Below are positions 11,853 through 21,018 of a DNA stretch of 64,000 bases, in pieces. The DNA is from Semisulcospira habei (Eukaryota > Mollusca > Gastropoda > Semisulcospiridae), in NCBI GenBank assembly GCA_036245525.1, contig BTPG01000005.1:121797279-121861278 (forward strand), read 5' to 3'. Numbering within the stretch: position 1 is the stretch's first letter; each line of letters begins with the position of its first letter. Under the pieces are notes generated by a model that ran no database searches, had not been told where the DNA came from, and worked only from the letters and a program-made list of their open reading frames with translations. Both the position numbers and the translations under genes were made by a program.

Positions 11853-14800
11853 TTTTTCTCTCTCTCTCACACACGTACACTCACACACACTACACACATA
11901 CACGCTCACGAACTCACGGGCATACAGGAGCACCCTCTCAGTCTGCGCTTCTGTTCGTGTAGGTTGGTTAATTCGGGTTTAACGTCCACAGCACCGAGGT
12001 GATCATGGACGGCCCTGACGGGCGGGTTATGAGGGACAGGGAAATCTATTGCCTATGGAGCACGACCTGAACACTGATCAACTCAGGCGCACTCCAACTG
12101 TGCCACTTTGATTTACCAGGACCTTTCAACGGACATGCTATTGAACAAATCCGCTTTTCCCCCTGGATTGTGTTCGTGTAGATGTGCTGTGCATGCTTAT
12201 ACATTGCCACATACCTGATCTATGTTAACGACTTGTGGCTGTACTTTGTACTATACCGATGTTGCGAATGAAATGCGTCCATTATAACGAACTAAAACTA
12301 TCCATCAAATCACCTTTTTGAGAGTACAACGTAAACTGTTGTCATATCTAGTGTGTTAATTGCTCCGCTGTAATATAGTTGAGTAAATAAAATTTATCCT
12401 TGAAATAAAATAAAAATAAGGGAAATATGATGTCAGAAGGAAACAAACAAACAAAAAACAAAACAAAAAAAATGGACACCTTTTAATTAGGGCATGTCGC
12501 CCATATTGACTGATCCCCCCCCCCCCCCCCCCCACCAAAAAAAAAAAAAAAAAAAAAAAAAACCTCCAAAATTGGGAAATGCGGCCATAGTGTTATATGT
12601 GTTAAAGTACCATTACGCGTAAATTTGAAGTCACATTTCCGCACCATTTGTGTTTGTTATATCTTGTCGACACACCTAATGAACTTTAACAGCAGTTGGG
12701 ACCCGCAGGAAAAGCACACGCGTAATCGCACTTATTTATTCTGCCCAGCCGTTAGCGTTTCAATCTATTTTTAGCTGTTTCTCGTACTGAAAGCGTTGTA
12801 TTTATAGAACGGAGTAGAGTCATTGCCAGATTACTTGATATCAACACGTGTGCTGAACTGGATTGTCCAGTGTCTAAATGAGCCATAGCTAGACCTGTGT
12901 GTAGCGGTTTCGCAACCATCTGTTACAGAAGTGTATCTAGGCTTTACTGAACAGTTACGGCGGTAGTGGGCCTTTAATGTGGGAACAAAGAAGTGTGAAA
13001 CAAATACTAGCCCTGTTGAATTACCGATAACTCGGTGATACCTGTGTTCCGGCCATGTATTAATATGTGACTGGTCTACTTCGAAAATATAATAGAAGCA
13101 AGCATACCTTTTGGAAAAGGAATGCAATACCTGAAATCTGCACAACACAAAAGAGGCACATTACTAAATTTAAGAAAGAAATTACAGTCAAACAGAGATG
13201 CTGACCGTGGAAATAATTTCAAACATTGCAAATCATTGCCTTAGAAGGAGATGATACTACTTAACGGACAAGAAAGAAACTCATTGACACGCTCCGGAAT
13301 GACAAGAACAACTATACTAATATGGGAAAAAGCATGCTTCGGATTAACCCTGGGTGTTGGTAGCGGTTTTAGTCAGTCGCGATGATTCCTGTAAGAATCA
13401 TTGCGACTAACACCGCTACCGACACCCAAAGGGTTAAAAGCACAAAGCTAACCAACAAAGAAAGAAACAAACTTGATAATAACAAAGGAGTTATCGTTGT
13501 TATTTCAGAGCGTTTTTCTTTCCTTGTTCTTATTTTTTGCATTTTACACGGCTTGGCTGTCTTTGGGTTTGGATCAAGTTTCGCACTGCCGAACTCGGAA
13601 AACTCGTCACTAACACGGGGAGGGAATGGAAGATTTTCTGCCAAAGTTTCGTGCCCCTGACAGGCTCGGCGGAGCCAGTCAGGGACACGAAACTCTTGCC
13701 AGTCTTCGATTCCCTCCTCCTGTTGATTTTGTAGGTGCGATTGGGAGAGGAACTGCAGCCTGAGGGGTACTTGTTGTCTCACAATCTTCGCTTGCTGACG
13801 GTGTGGGCGCCTTGGGGACCCTGCGACGCTTGTGACGTAATAGGCAACAGGCAGCGAGTCGGCACCTGCATCGTCAAGGTCAGTACTGCTGTGTACTTCC
13901 TCGGTCATCCATGCTTAGTGAGCAAAACGTCCTCGGGCTGCCATCGGTGATTGCGACGTGATAGGCCACACTGGGTGGCTCCCTCGATTCTCTGCGCTGA
14001 GCGCAGCGAATCAAGGGAGCCAACCAATGTGGTGATAGGCAGCAGATACCTGCGTCGTCATGTTCAGCATTGCTTGTTGTTTGACCGTGAGAACGTAATG
14101 ACTAGCAATAGGTACTCGGGCCGACGTCGGCCTTGGCGATGCTTCTGAAGTGATAGGCGACATGCAGCGAGCAGGCACCTGCGTCGTTGTGATCAGTATT
14201 GTATTTTGTTTGTCATCTGTACTTTGCGAACAAAACGTTCTGGAGCCAACTTCGGCGTCAGTGGCCGGTCAACTAATAAGGTCGATGTTCGCCCGATGGC
14301 AGAGTACGGATAGCTTATAGAGCCAGCAGGGCTTATGGATTTCTTTAGTCCGATGTGTCAGTTCTACCCCAGTAGCAAAACTGCGGCTGTCGTGGGCCCG
14401 AGGACCATTGCTTACCTCTGGGACAATCCATAACCGCCAAGACGTATCGTAACGGTTTCTACTCCGAAAGGAACTAACCGACAAAGAAAGAAACACGCTT
14501 TGAAAGGACGAGCCTAAGACAGCCGACCTATTGAGCTAACTCGGCTGCTGGAATTAACTTGTCACGGTGTTGTCAAACGCAGAAATTAGAAGAGGACGAC
14601 AAACTGAGGCCCAGGGACTTCCCCATGCTTGACCTTTACCCTGACGGTGTGCCGTGCCGCTCCACCGCTTTGCCTGGACAACTCCGCCGCCTGACGGCAG
14701 TTCGTCAACGCTTCGAGGAGACTCTTGTGGCGGAGTGCAACGTCCCGTGCCCCACCGAGCCGCCCCCTGTGATGGTGACTGACAATGACGGAAACGCGGT

Positions 14801-16197
14801 GGAGGTAGTGGAACCCGGCAAGCTGTTCTCTTTGAACAATAAGCCGCCCATCCCCCAAGTCACCGTGCGTCGTGTGCTGTACGAGCCAGAGGGCAAACAC
14901 CTCGTGCTCACGTGCGGCAGGTGAGCCTTGAAAACTTGTCAGTCCATTGCCAGCTGTATGTTCGTAGCTAAAGAACGAGCGTTAGACGGTGAATCGTTTC
15001 AGAATGGCCATACTTCGCACCCATAAGCTGTCTCTATGTGTTACAGAGTGCGAGTTATGACCGTTCTCAATTTTGACGATACAGCATGAAATATCTGTTG
15101 ATTATATATTATATCTAATTTATTATCTTTTCGCAAAAAAAAAAAAAAAAAAGCAGCAGAAGACATCTTTAAGTCGGTCATCCCTTAGTGACTTCCGCAA
15201 ACTTGCTGCTGTCCGGACGTTAACCCATTTAGCCCCAACGCCCTAAAGCAGGAGATGGATTGAGCATGATAATTCCAGATTAGCTTAGCGCCTAAAGGCG
15301 CCAAGCTAATCTGGCACTACCCTTGAATTATCATGCTCAATCCATCCCTTGCAACTGGTACATAGTCGTTAGTTGACACCTCCGAAATTTGGGAAATGCG
15401 CCCGTGAAGTTAAATGGGTTAAGCAAAGCAATTTATAATCGAACAAACCAATCTGTGTATTGCCGTGTATGCTTACAAGTTGTGAGGGATGAATTGGCCG
15501 CGAAAGTTCAAGGGTAGCGCCAGATTCGCTTGGCGTCTCCCCAGGCGCTAAGCAGATACTACCTTTGAACTATCATGGCCAGTATCTCTCACTGATATGG
15601 TGAATAGCAATGTTGTTTATCTTCGTCAAGCGAGTCTCAGCGCGGCACAGCTTTGCGTTGGATGCGAGGCAAACGGCGTGTGGACCCCACCTCCATTCGG
15701 CGCCAGACGCAGGGCCGGGTGTGGATCGACAGCGCCAACAGGCTGCACCTCAAGGACCTCCTCATGTCAGACACCGCCGTCTACAAGTACGTGTCCTTCA
15801 ATCATTTGTCGACACTGACAACAAAATTAAGGAATGTGTAATACTGTTGTCGCTGTTGTCAATCCGGCGTTAGGTCCGAGGTGGTGTGTGGATCGACAGC
15901 GCTTACAGATTGCACTTCACTGGTTGTCTCCCTCGATTCGCTACCGCTTATCAGCGGTAGCGAATCGAGGGAGACAACCAGTGTCCCAATGCGCAAAAGA
16001 TCATCGAGCCGACGTCGGCCGCCTTCGGCACGCGCAGTCGTGCGCGGGCCAACGTAGGTCTATGGCCTTTGTCCACTTGGGTGTGACGTCCTAATGTCAG
16101 ACCGCACCACAGGGCGGAGCCTGAAACCCGAAGTTATAACAAGAGTTGTTCCCCTGACTCGGAGCGTCAATAAAATACTAACAAAGTGTGTACATCC

Positions 16198-16265
<68 letters not shown>

Positions 16266-16284
16266 ATATCTATCATATCTATCA

Positions 16285-16375
<91 letters not shown>

Positions 16376-17820
16376 ATCCCGTAGTCTTGCCGACCGTGGG
16401 GGCACCACCGATGACTTGGCAACCAGCTCCCTCCATTCTTCTCTGTTCTCGGCCATTCTTAGCGTATCGCCCAGCTTCAGTCCTGTCCACTCTGAGATAT
16501 TGTCCTCCCATCTTTTCCTCTGTCTTCCTCTCCTTCGTCCTCCTTGCACAGTGCCATACAGGATTGTTTTGGCAAGCCCTGCTGAACGCGTGACATGCCC
16601 ATACCACTTCAGTTTGCGTTTTTTTCACAGTGGCTAATAGGTCTTCCTAGGGCCCAATGGCTTGCCTGATTCTGCTTCCCACTTCCTCGTTCGTGGTGTG
16701 ACCTCTGTATGAAATGCCAAGCAGCCTTCGAAAACATCTCATTTCAGTGGCTTGTATCCTCCTTTCAAGGTCTGCTGTGAGGGTCCATGACTCGCAGGCA
16801 TACAAGAACACTGAGATGACTAAGGAGCGCATCAGTCTGATCTTGGAGCAGAGTGTGATGTTTCTGTCCTTCCATATGGTCTTCAATCTTGTCAGTGGTG
16901 TTGTTCTCTGCGCAATCCTGGACAGTATTTCAGGTTTTGATCCCTCATCTGTCACAATGGCTCCTAAGTATTTGAATTTATTAACGGTTTCCAGCTTTTG
17001 GCTTCCAATCATGATTTCAGTGTCAATGGCACTGGTGTTATTGGTCATCAGTTTGGTCTTCTCTGCACTGATTTCCATCCCATACGCAATGGCTGTACTG
17101 TCCAGCTTTTCCACCAGCTGAGCTAGCTCCTTCACTGTTTCTGCAAGGCCATCAATGTCGTCCGCAAAGCGCAATTCGTAATTGTTCTGCCTCCGATACT
17201 GACAGTTCCTTCATGAGCGTCTGTCATGGTTCTTTCCAGGAAGATGTTGAAAAGAGTAGGTGATTGCAAGCAGCCTTGTCTGACTCCGACTGTAGTCCTA
17301 AACCAGTTTCCTATTTTGCCGTTGAAGCAGACTGCGCTAGTGGCCTTGTTGTAAAGGTTTGCTATGACTTTGATCAGGTTGGCATTGATATTGTATAGCT
17401 TCATGATGGACCAAAGGGCTGCATGCCACACCCTGTCAAACGCTTACTTAGTACATCCTACCGAGTCCTGACGCTCCGAGTCAGGGGCACAACTCTTGCC
17501 ATAACTTTGGTTTTCTCCCCCTGTGACCGCACCGCTGTCACAAGGGTGCGCTCATGATTGTCAGTTCTGATGCCAACATTTCTTTGTGTGTGGTGAGTGT
17601 TGTTTGTATTGTTGTTGAAGTCAGCTACGGATGTAACTTTTATTCTTCGCTCAGTTGCTGGGAGGTGGAAGTGCACGTGGCTGCTATCAAGGTGTTGGTG
17701 GTCAGCGCTATGAACGAGAAGATAAAGGACTACATCACGTACGGCGGTCTGGCTTTCACTGTCCTCGGTTCTCTCGTCGCTTGTTGCTGCGTCTGCCGCA
17801 GACAGGGCACTGCCAAGTGA
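4915..17820 (+). CDS. two-Ig-domain single-pass membrane protein, 457 residues, five exons
   Basis: Exons 4915-5393, 6159-6393, 14583-14920, 15631-15786 and 17655-17820 join in compatible phases (2, 0, 2, 2) into 458 codons with no internal stop. The ATG at 4915 has a strong context (GCCATGG) and starts a hydrophobic signal segment (FLFHVMMLVFLP). Ig domain 1 is split by intron 1: Cys157 (TLGC), Trp174, DAGQYTC with Cys216. Ig domain 2 is split by introns 3 and 4: Cys349 (LVLTCG), Trp361, SDTAVYNC with Cys404. A transmembrane helix follows (about 430-450, ending CCCVC, possibly palmitoylated), then a seven-residue tail RRQGTAK. So it is a type I cell-surface protein without an intracellular signalling domain. 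I do not recognise an orthologue. The exon 4 acceptor was chosen because it alone keeps phase and restores the Ig fold; other AG sites lie nearby. Confidence 0.8.
5420..5498. repeat. hairpin in intron 1 of the Ig gene
   Basis: AAAATAATCATCTGACTTGA pairs with TCGAGTCAAATCATTATTTT around a loop of about 35 bases. It begins 26 bases downstream of the exon 1 donor. Confidence 0.55.
6051..6119. repeat. P5 palindrome (CTCCCTCGATTCGC family)
   Basis: Left arm CTGGCTGACTCCCTCGATTC and its partner ending GAGACAGCCAG form an imperfect hairpin with centre TACCGCTGCCGGTCAGCGGTA. It ends about 40 bases before the exon 2 acceptor of the Ig gene. Related copies are at 13969, 15918, 17844 and 43645. Confidence 0.65.
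6520..6650. repeat. P1 remnant (internally deleted)
   Basis: Contains the P1 words ACATTTAGCC, GCAGGAGAT, GATAATTCAAGGGTAGTGCC and GTTAGGTGACACCTCCAAAA but lacks the right hairpin arm. The TTAA ends are not preserved. Confidence 0.6.
6844..7950 (+). pseudogene. LINE ORF1, RNA-binding zinc-knuckle protein (frameshifted)
   Basis: The first piece (6844-7287) contains RLYIQDIRPISVADEEVITL, an RRM-like region. After a frameshift near 7270 the frame reads FVYIEIPTVPLERSFQMGPF and then two CCHC-type knuckles, CSNCLQTGHYTHEC and CRGCRQGGHREKEGSC (7416-7520). A second shift returns to the first frame for a Ser/Pro/Lys-rich tail ending at 7950. The protein would bind the element RNA. Confidence 0.65.
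8075..11577 (+). pseudogene. LINE ORF2, endonuclease and reverse transcriptase (broken)
   Basis: 8075-8821 is an APE-type endonuclease with LNVRGIRN, LQETY, CGDFNCVLD and SDHRCV. TGA at 8819-8821 stands where the family has Trp (GPGYW). RT pieces follow in three frames: 9233-9919 has SAPGCDGI and NWRPISLTNTDYKILA, 9858-10112 has GIRQGCPFSPL, 10088-11092 has LLYADDVTMFL with the catalytic Asp pair. The C-terminal piece 11191-11577 has LQWKILHNIYPTN and CSFCPHEVDFIEHFFYFC, a zf-RVT-type block. The endonuclease wording and the zf-RVT tail point to the L1/Tx1 group rather than RTE or CR1. Confidence 0.75.
11775..11870. repeat. (TC)n microsatellite
   Basis: About 95 bases of almost pure CT repeat with a few T interruptions, followed by a short CA-rich stretch to about 11905. 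Confidence 0.9.
11961..12172 (-). mobile_element. SINE A copy, lacking the tRNA-like head
   Basis: Same sequence as 28515-28821 (AACGTCCACAGCACCGAGGT, GGACGGCCCTGACGGGCGGG, CAACGGACATGCTAT) but ends before the tRNA-derived part. On the minus strand the 3' end is CGTTAAACCCGAATTAACC. Confidence 0.7.
12180..13340. other. intron sequence without recognised genes; poly(C)/poly(A) tract
   Basis: Part of intron 2 of the Ig gene. The only clear structure is a C run (12515-12533) directly followed by an A run (12537-12562). No exon-like frame or repeat arm was seen in the rest. Confidence 0.4.
13344..13437. mobile_element. P3 foldback element bounded by TTAA
   Basis: TTAACCC at 13344 and GGGTTAA ending 13437 bound an 86 bp near-perfect palindrome: GGGTGTTGGTAGCGGTTTTA pairs with the arm ending CGCTACCGACACCC, centre GCGATGATTCCTGTAAGAAT. 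Very little is left for a loop. Other copies: 56565-56656 (TTAA ends intact), 41836-41925, 58221-58312 and halves near 38254 and 55612. Confidence 0.75.
13640..13700. repeat. short hairpin
   Basis: GTTTCGTGCCCCTGACAGGC pairs with GCCAGTCAGGGACACGAAAC around a four- to six-base loop. Confidence 0.65.
13830..14270. repeat. degenerate tandem repeat with a P5 hairpin inside
   Basis: The phrase TGATAGGC...GCACCTGC(A/G)TCGT followed by CAGTATTG-like and CAAAACGT words recurs at about 13836, 14031 and 14150. At 13969-14029 an inverted pair GGCTCCCTCGATTC / GAATCAAGGGAGCC forms a P5-type hairpin. Intron 2 of the Ig gene. Confidence 0.45.
15230..15422. mobile_element. P1 foldback MITE, TTAA at both ends
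   Basis: TTAA 15230-15233 is followed by CCCATTTAGCCCC; the element ends TTAAATGGG then TTAA 15419-15422. Inside, GCAGGAGATGGATTGAGCAT and TAGCTTAGCGCC pair with GGCGCCAAGCTAATCTGG and the arm reading ATCATGCTCAATCCATC. The flanks, GGACG before and GCAAAG after, match the SINE tail word GGACGTTAAGCAA, so the target was probably a SINE tail. Confidence 0.75.
15497..15580. repeat. P1-core hairpin, degenerate
   Basis: GTTCAAGGGTAGCGCCAGAT is partly paired with CAGATACTACCTTTGAAC. It lies about 50 bases before exon 4 of the Ig gene. No TTAA ends. Confidence 0.5.
15918..15983. repeat. P5 palindrome, 31 bp perfect arms
   Basis: CACTGGTTGTCTCCCTCGAT plus TCGCTACCGCT is repeated exactly as its reverse complement after a four-base loop TATC. 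This is the most perfect P5 copy. It lies 131 bases after exon 4 of the Ig gene. Confidence 0.8.
15984..16080. repeat. P6 hairpin, imperfect
   Basis: CCAATGCGCAAAAGATCATC and GAGCCGACGTCGG are matched by GGCCAACGTAGGTC and TATGGCCTTTGTCCACTTGG on the other side, around a GC-rich centre. Same plan as 32590-32672, and the GC-rich centre recalls 55186-55264. Confidence 0.5.
16199..16376. repeat. (GTCT)n/(ATCT)n microsatellite from the RTE tail
   Basis: About 32 bases of GTCT units, then some 140 bases of ATCT units with ATCAT interruptions. It lies inside the target duplications of the RTE insertion. Confidence 0.9.
16199..17450 (-). mobile_element. RTE-like retrotransposon, 5'-truncated, with expanded tetranucleotide tail
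   Basis: GTACATCCT at 16190-16198 and 17451-17459 is the target duplication. On the minus strand the insert carries RT pieces: VGVRQGCLQSPTLFNIFLE (17132-17431), MRFADDIDGLAETVKELAQL with GLEISAEKT-like and KYLGAIVTDEG blocks (16647-17174), then RRRGRQRKRWEDNISEW near the end (16364-16628). A frameshift separates the first two. The 3' tail is (GATA)n then (GACA)n up to the target duplication. The copy lies antisense in intron 4 of the Ig gene and splits an older foldback whose arms (CCTGACTCGGAGCGTCA and its complement) lie on either side. Confidence 0.75.
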
Positions 17821-17843
17821 AGGACCACTGACAGCACTGCCCG

Positions 17844-17907
17844 CACTGGTTGTCTTCATCGATTCGCTGCTCTGATCAACGCAGCGAATCGAGAGAGACA
17901 GCCAGTG
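17844..17907. repeat. P5 palindrome in the 3' UTR of the Ig gene
   Basis: CACTGGTTGTCTTCATCGAT and CGCTGC pair with GCAGCGAATCGAGAGAGACA and GCCAGTG. It starts 24 bases after the TGA of the Ig gene, so it should be part of the mRNA. Confidence 0.7.
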
Positions 17908-18259
17908 TGATCACTGCCAAGTGCCACTGAAGAACTGTTCGGCTTGCGTTGAGAAACATGTTTTCACGATGTATAGTGACGAGCAGAAGAAATGCGACAT
18001 AATTGAAATTTTCGGAAACACTGGGGTGTTTCAAATGATTCCAATTATGTTGCATTTCTTTTGCTCTTCAGTATATGTCAATGTACAGTACCGATGTAAT
18101 TTTTACGCTGTCGAAGAACAGTAAAGATCGATACTTTACATCGATATATATCGTGAAAAAAAAGTTTCTCTGTCCGGGATTGTGGACGCCACAGTCCGTT
18201 TGACGTTCATCCATGCCTTTATTTGTGTCGCCATCCTATTTGTCGTTCCATTTATTCGT

Positions 18260-18333
18260 TCGTTCGTTCGTACGCCATATCATTCATTCATTCATTCATT
18301 CATTCATTCATTCATTCATTCATTCATTCATTC
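18260..18333. repeat. (ATTC)n microsatellite
   Basis: TTCG units followed by about 13 ATTC units. An AATAAA at 18351 downstream could serve the Ig gene transcript. Confidence 0.8.
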
Positions 18334-18642
18334 ACCCATCCATCCCATTAATAAATTTAATATATTTATCAAATTTTTGTTTGTGAACCCATACACTCCT
18401 GAAGGTGAAGAATGACTATGACTTTAAAATATATTTTCTTGAAAAAAAACCAGTATAGTAACACCTAGAAAATAAATTAAATACTATTAAAAAACCCAAG
18501 TGAGCAGACATTTGTATATCACCAATAATGCAGACTCATAGCTTTACACAGTCTGCAAATTTGAAACAAAGTTTCAGCCCCATCCATCTTCAAGAGATGT
18601 CTAGATTCCCATGAGCAGTCGAACCCCCACGGACAAGACGTA

Positions 18643-18798
18643 GGCGCCTGACGAATTCGTGCGTGTTGATATGCGAGTCAACCCCTCGCGCGCGCAGTGC
18701 GCTACACTCACTCTACAATCGGATTGCAGAGTGAGTACAACGTATTGCGCGCCAAAGGTTGACTCGCATATCAGGACACACTTAGTTCGTCAGGCGCC
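18643..18798. repeat. large foldback, about 75 bp arms
   Basis: GGCGCCTGACGAA, GATATGCGAGTCAAC and ACTCACTCT on the left match AGAGTGAGT, GTTGACTCGCATATC and TTCGTCAGGCGCC on the right in mirrored order, with loop ACAATCGGATTGC. Confidence 0.7.
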
Positions 18799-18812
18799 AG
18801 ATGCATAAAAGA

Positions 18813-18893
18813 GCTTAGTCCTGTACCAGCCACTAAGCAAGGTGCTCCGCTATTGCGGAACACTTTTCTTAGCGGCTGGCGCAGGACTAACCT
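18813..18893. repeat. foldback next to the previous one
   Basis: GCTTAGTCCTGTACCAGCCA pairs with GGCTGGCGCAGGACTAA; GTGCTCCGC pairs with GCGGAACAC around a three-base loop. Confidence 0.65.
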
Positions 18894-19131
18894 CACGTAT
18901 GCAACTGAGCCCAGACACCTATGCGCTAAAGCTCAGACAGATGCAGCCCATGGGGATATAAGCATGGGACTGCCATGTTCAAAGCCTTATGTGAAGATTT
19001 CCTACCAAGCGAGCTCCCGCAGTTCCTCCGCCATGTGCTCTACAGGCATACGTAAATAGCTGCAGTGCCTCAGTTCTTCAACCACCATCATCAGTCACGG
19101 CGTCCCTTCTGTAACAGATAGTTTGCAGCCG

Positions 19132-19557
19132 CTAAGGCCCGAACCACGGCCTTGAACCGGTCCGCCTCTTCGCCGACCCCTCTCTCTTAGCCAGCATAGC
19201 GAGGGCGAGCGCCTGGGCATCCTTGTCCTCAGCGAACTCGGGGATCCACGAGAAGCGGTTAGGGTGGGCCAAGCGTCTCCTCCACAGAGCCTGGTTCTCG
19301 TCCTTCACGATACTGTTTGACCCGGATTTGCTGATGCTTACACTGCCTCTGCGCGGGCTGTCCTGACGTCTCCCGGCATTGCCCTCCGGTGCCGTGTATT
19401 CGGCGTACACATCTTCGTTTTGGGTGTTTTCCTCGACACTGCTTCTTTCCTCTGCTGTCTGTCGCTCCTTTACGTTGTCGTCGTGAACAATGGTGACATT
19501 TGCTTCGCCGCGTGGTGACAGACAGTCAGCTTGTGCTGCCGCCCTCTCGCGTCAGAA
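19132..19557 (-). pseudogene. Ser/Lys-rich coding fragment, probable 3' part of the 26.5-29.8 kb gene
   Basis: A frame open from about 19557 down to the stop at 19132 reads RGEANVTIVHDDNVKERQTA and later DENQALWRRRLAHPNRFSWI and FAEDKDAQALALAMLAKREG before ending GSRPWFGP. The composition (charged, Ser-rich) and the phrase GSVSISKSGSN resemble GPSVRISRKDSN in the degenerate gene at 26534-29799 on the same strand. That they belong together is inference. No known domain was recognised and the upstream splice site is unclear. Confidence 0.45.
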
Positions 19558-19678
19558 TGCATCATCACCTCATGCTCTGCTGGCGGTGCGTCTTCTCTGA
19601 CGTATGGACCTCACCGAGCACGCGCCACAAAAGCCACGCCCCCTAGCAATTGATGCTGGGTGCCACAAGCTTTCCTGT

Positions 19679-19985
19679 TGTTGCGCCCCACGGTGTGCTA
19701 CGCCCCACCGTGTGCCAAAATGTTCTTCCGGTCTCGAATAGTCTCGTAATCAGGTGACTTGCCCCTTTGTGATTGGTGGATCATTTGGGGCGCCGCCATG
19801 TTTTAGAAAGTAACGTACAGGAAGTTGCTGCTGTTGCGCCCCACGGTGTGCTACGCCCCACCGTGTGCCAAAATGTTCTTCCGGTCTCGAATAGTCTCGT
19901 AATCAGGTGACTTGCACCCTTTGTGATTGGTGGATCATTTGGGGCGCCGCCATGTTTTAGAAAGTAACGTACAGGAAGTTGCTGC
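19679..19985. repeat. tandem duplication, 153/154 bp unit
   Basis: 19679-19831 and 19832-19985 are almost identical; the only clear difference is TTGCCCCTTTG versus TTGCACCCTTTG. Each unit begins with the terminal repeat of the element. The near identity suggests a recent duplication. Confidence 0.85.
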
Positions 19986-20462
19986 TAGTTTTTTAACAGT
20001 TGTAAATCTGTGCTAATAAATCACGATTTTTTCACGATTTAAGTGTTGTTTTTTTTTAAATCACGGTAATTGGATATTAGCGAAGGAAAAAAGTGTGTGA
20101 CGTAAACTGCTCCGTTCTTATTTTGTTCAGTTTGAAAACATGGCGGCCATTTCGAAGCCGGCAGGATGAGAAAACGCACTCCAGCCGGTAGGTAAACGAA
20201 GACTGTTCTGTTCTGCATTGTGTTTGTCGACCAACTTCAACGTTGTCGGTACACCTGTTCGTCTTTTCCCAACCGTAATCCGAATCTGGGAGATTTTGAT
20301 TTAATGAGGGGGGCGGGCGGTGAGACTATTCCCGCCCACCACTGAGGTGTTCGAATTCGAAACGAGATTGTCTGCTGTTGATAAATACGCAGTGCTACCA
20401 TATCCCAATGTACAAAACGTGTAATCTATTACACTGTTTAGAATCCCTCACCGATATCTACC

Positions 20463-20642
20463 TTGGGAGACGTGTGTGGAGTTAACAACTGTTTAGTTGT
20501 CAGTCCCACAGCGTGTTTTTTTCCCTTTTTTTCTGGGGCTCGTGTATCCTTGGTCCATTGTTGTGCATTTTCCTTTTTTACACTCTCCCTTCTCTCTTTG
20601 CTCCCTGTATTCCTTGATATTATTAGATCTGTATTTGGTGTT
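20463..20642 (+). mobile_element. older, diverged SINE B-like copy
   Basis: CAGTCCCACAGCGTG, TTTCTGGGGCTCGTGT, CTTGGTCCATTG and ACACTCTCCC follow the SINE B order with many changes. It is interrupted by the younger copy starting at 20643. Confidence 0.5.
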
Positions 20643-21018
20643 TCCCCCACCCGGGTCTGCCCTGGGGGACTTGGGTGGCGTTAGGTATTTTTTCGTTCCC
20701 AGGGTCACCCTGGTCAGCCCCACAGGGTGGGTTTTCTCTCTATTCTGGGGCATGTGTTCCTGTCTACCCTTTGTCCATTCATCTGTATTTGCCTTTTTAA
20801 AACTCTCCCTACTGTCTGCACTGTCTGTAGCTCTTGATATTGGATGTGTGTTGCTATATGGTCTTAGCTTTATTTAGGCCCCATGTCTTACGTTTATTTA
20901 ATGTATTTGACCCGCTGGCGATTCAATGTTTTGTATTTTTTGTTTTCACAAGCAGTGCAGGCACGTCCTGAGAAAGCCTTATTGCTGTCAGGACGCTAAG
21001 AAATGTACAATCAATCAA
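20643..21018 (+). mobile_element. SINE B, full-length copy with 13 bp target duplication
   Basis: Flanked by TGTATTTGGTGTT at 20630-20642 and 21019-21031. Starts CCCCCACCCGGGTCTGCCC and ends in the tail AATGTACAATCAATCAA. All full copies in the window share this start and tail, so it is a discrete non-autonomous retroelement and not a randomly truncated LINE. No tRNA-like A/B boxes were seen in its head. Confidence 0.8.

Noticed and set aside
11736..12002. Open frames of Ser/Leu repeats on both strands
   Set aside because: They are translations of the (TC)n microsatellite.
15597..15873. Alternative frames over exon 4 of the Ig gene
   Set aside because: They lose the SDTAVY Ig motif or do not keep phase with exons 3 and 5.
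16186..16637. Open frames with LSIYLSIY repeats
   Set aside because: Tetranucleotide microsatellite of the RTE tail; the real coding remnant is on the minus strand.
20493..20877. Open frames on both strands with GLTRVTLGTKKYLTPPKSP
   Set aside because: The same peptide recurs at 28817, 47569, 49816 and 53879 because these are SINE B copies, not genes.
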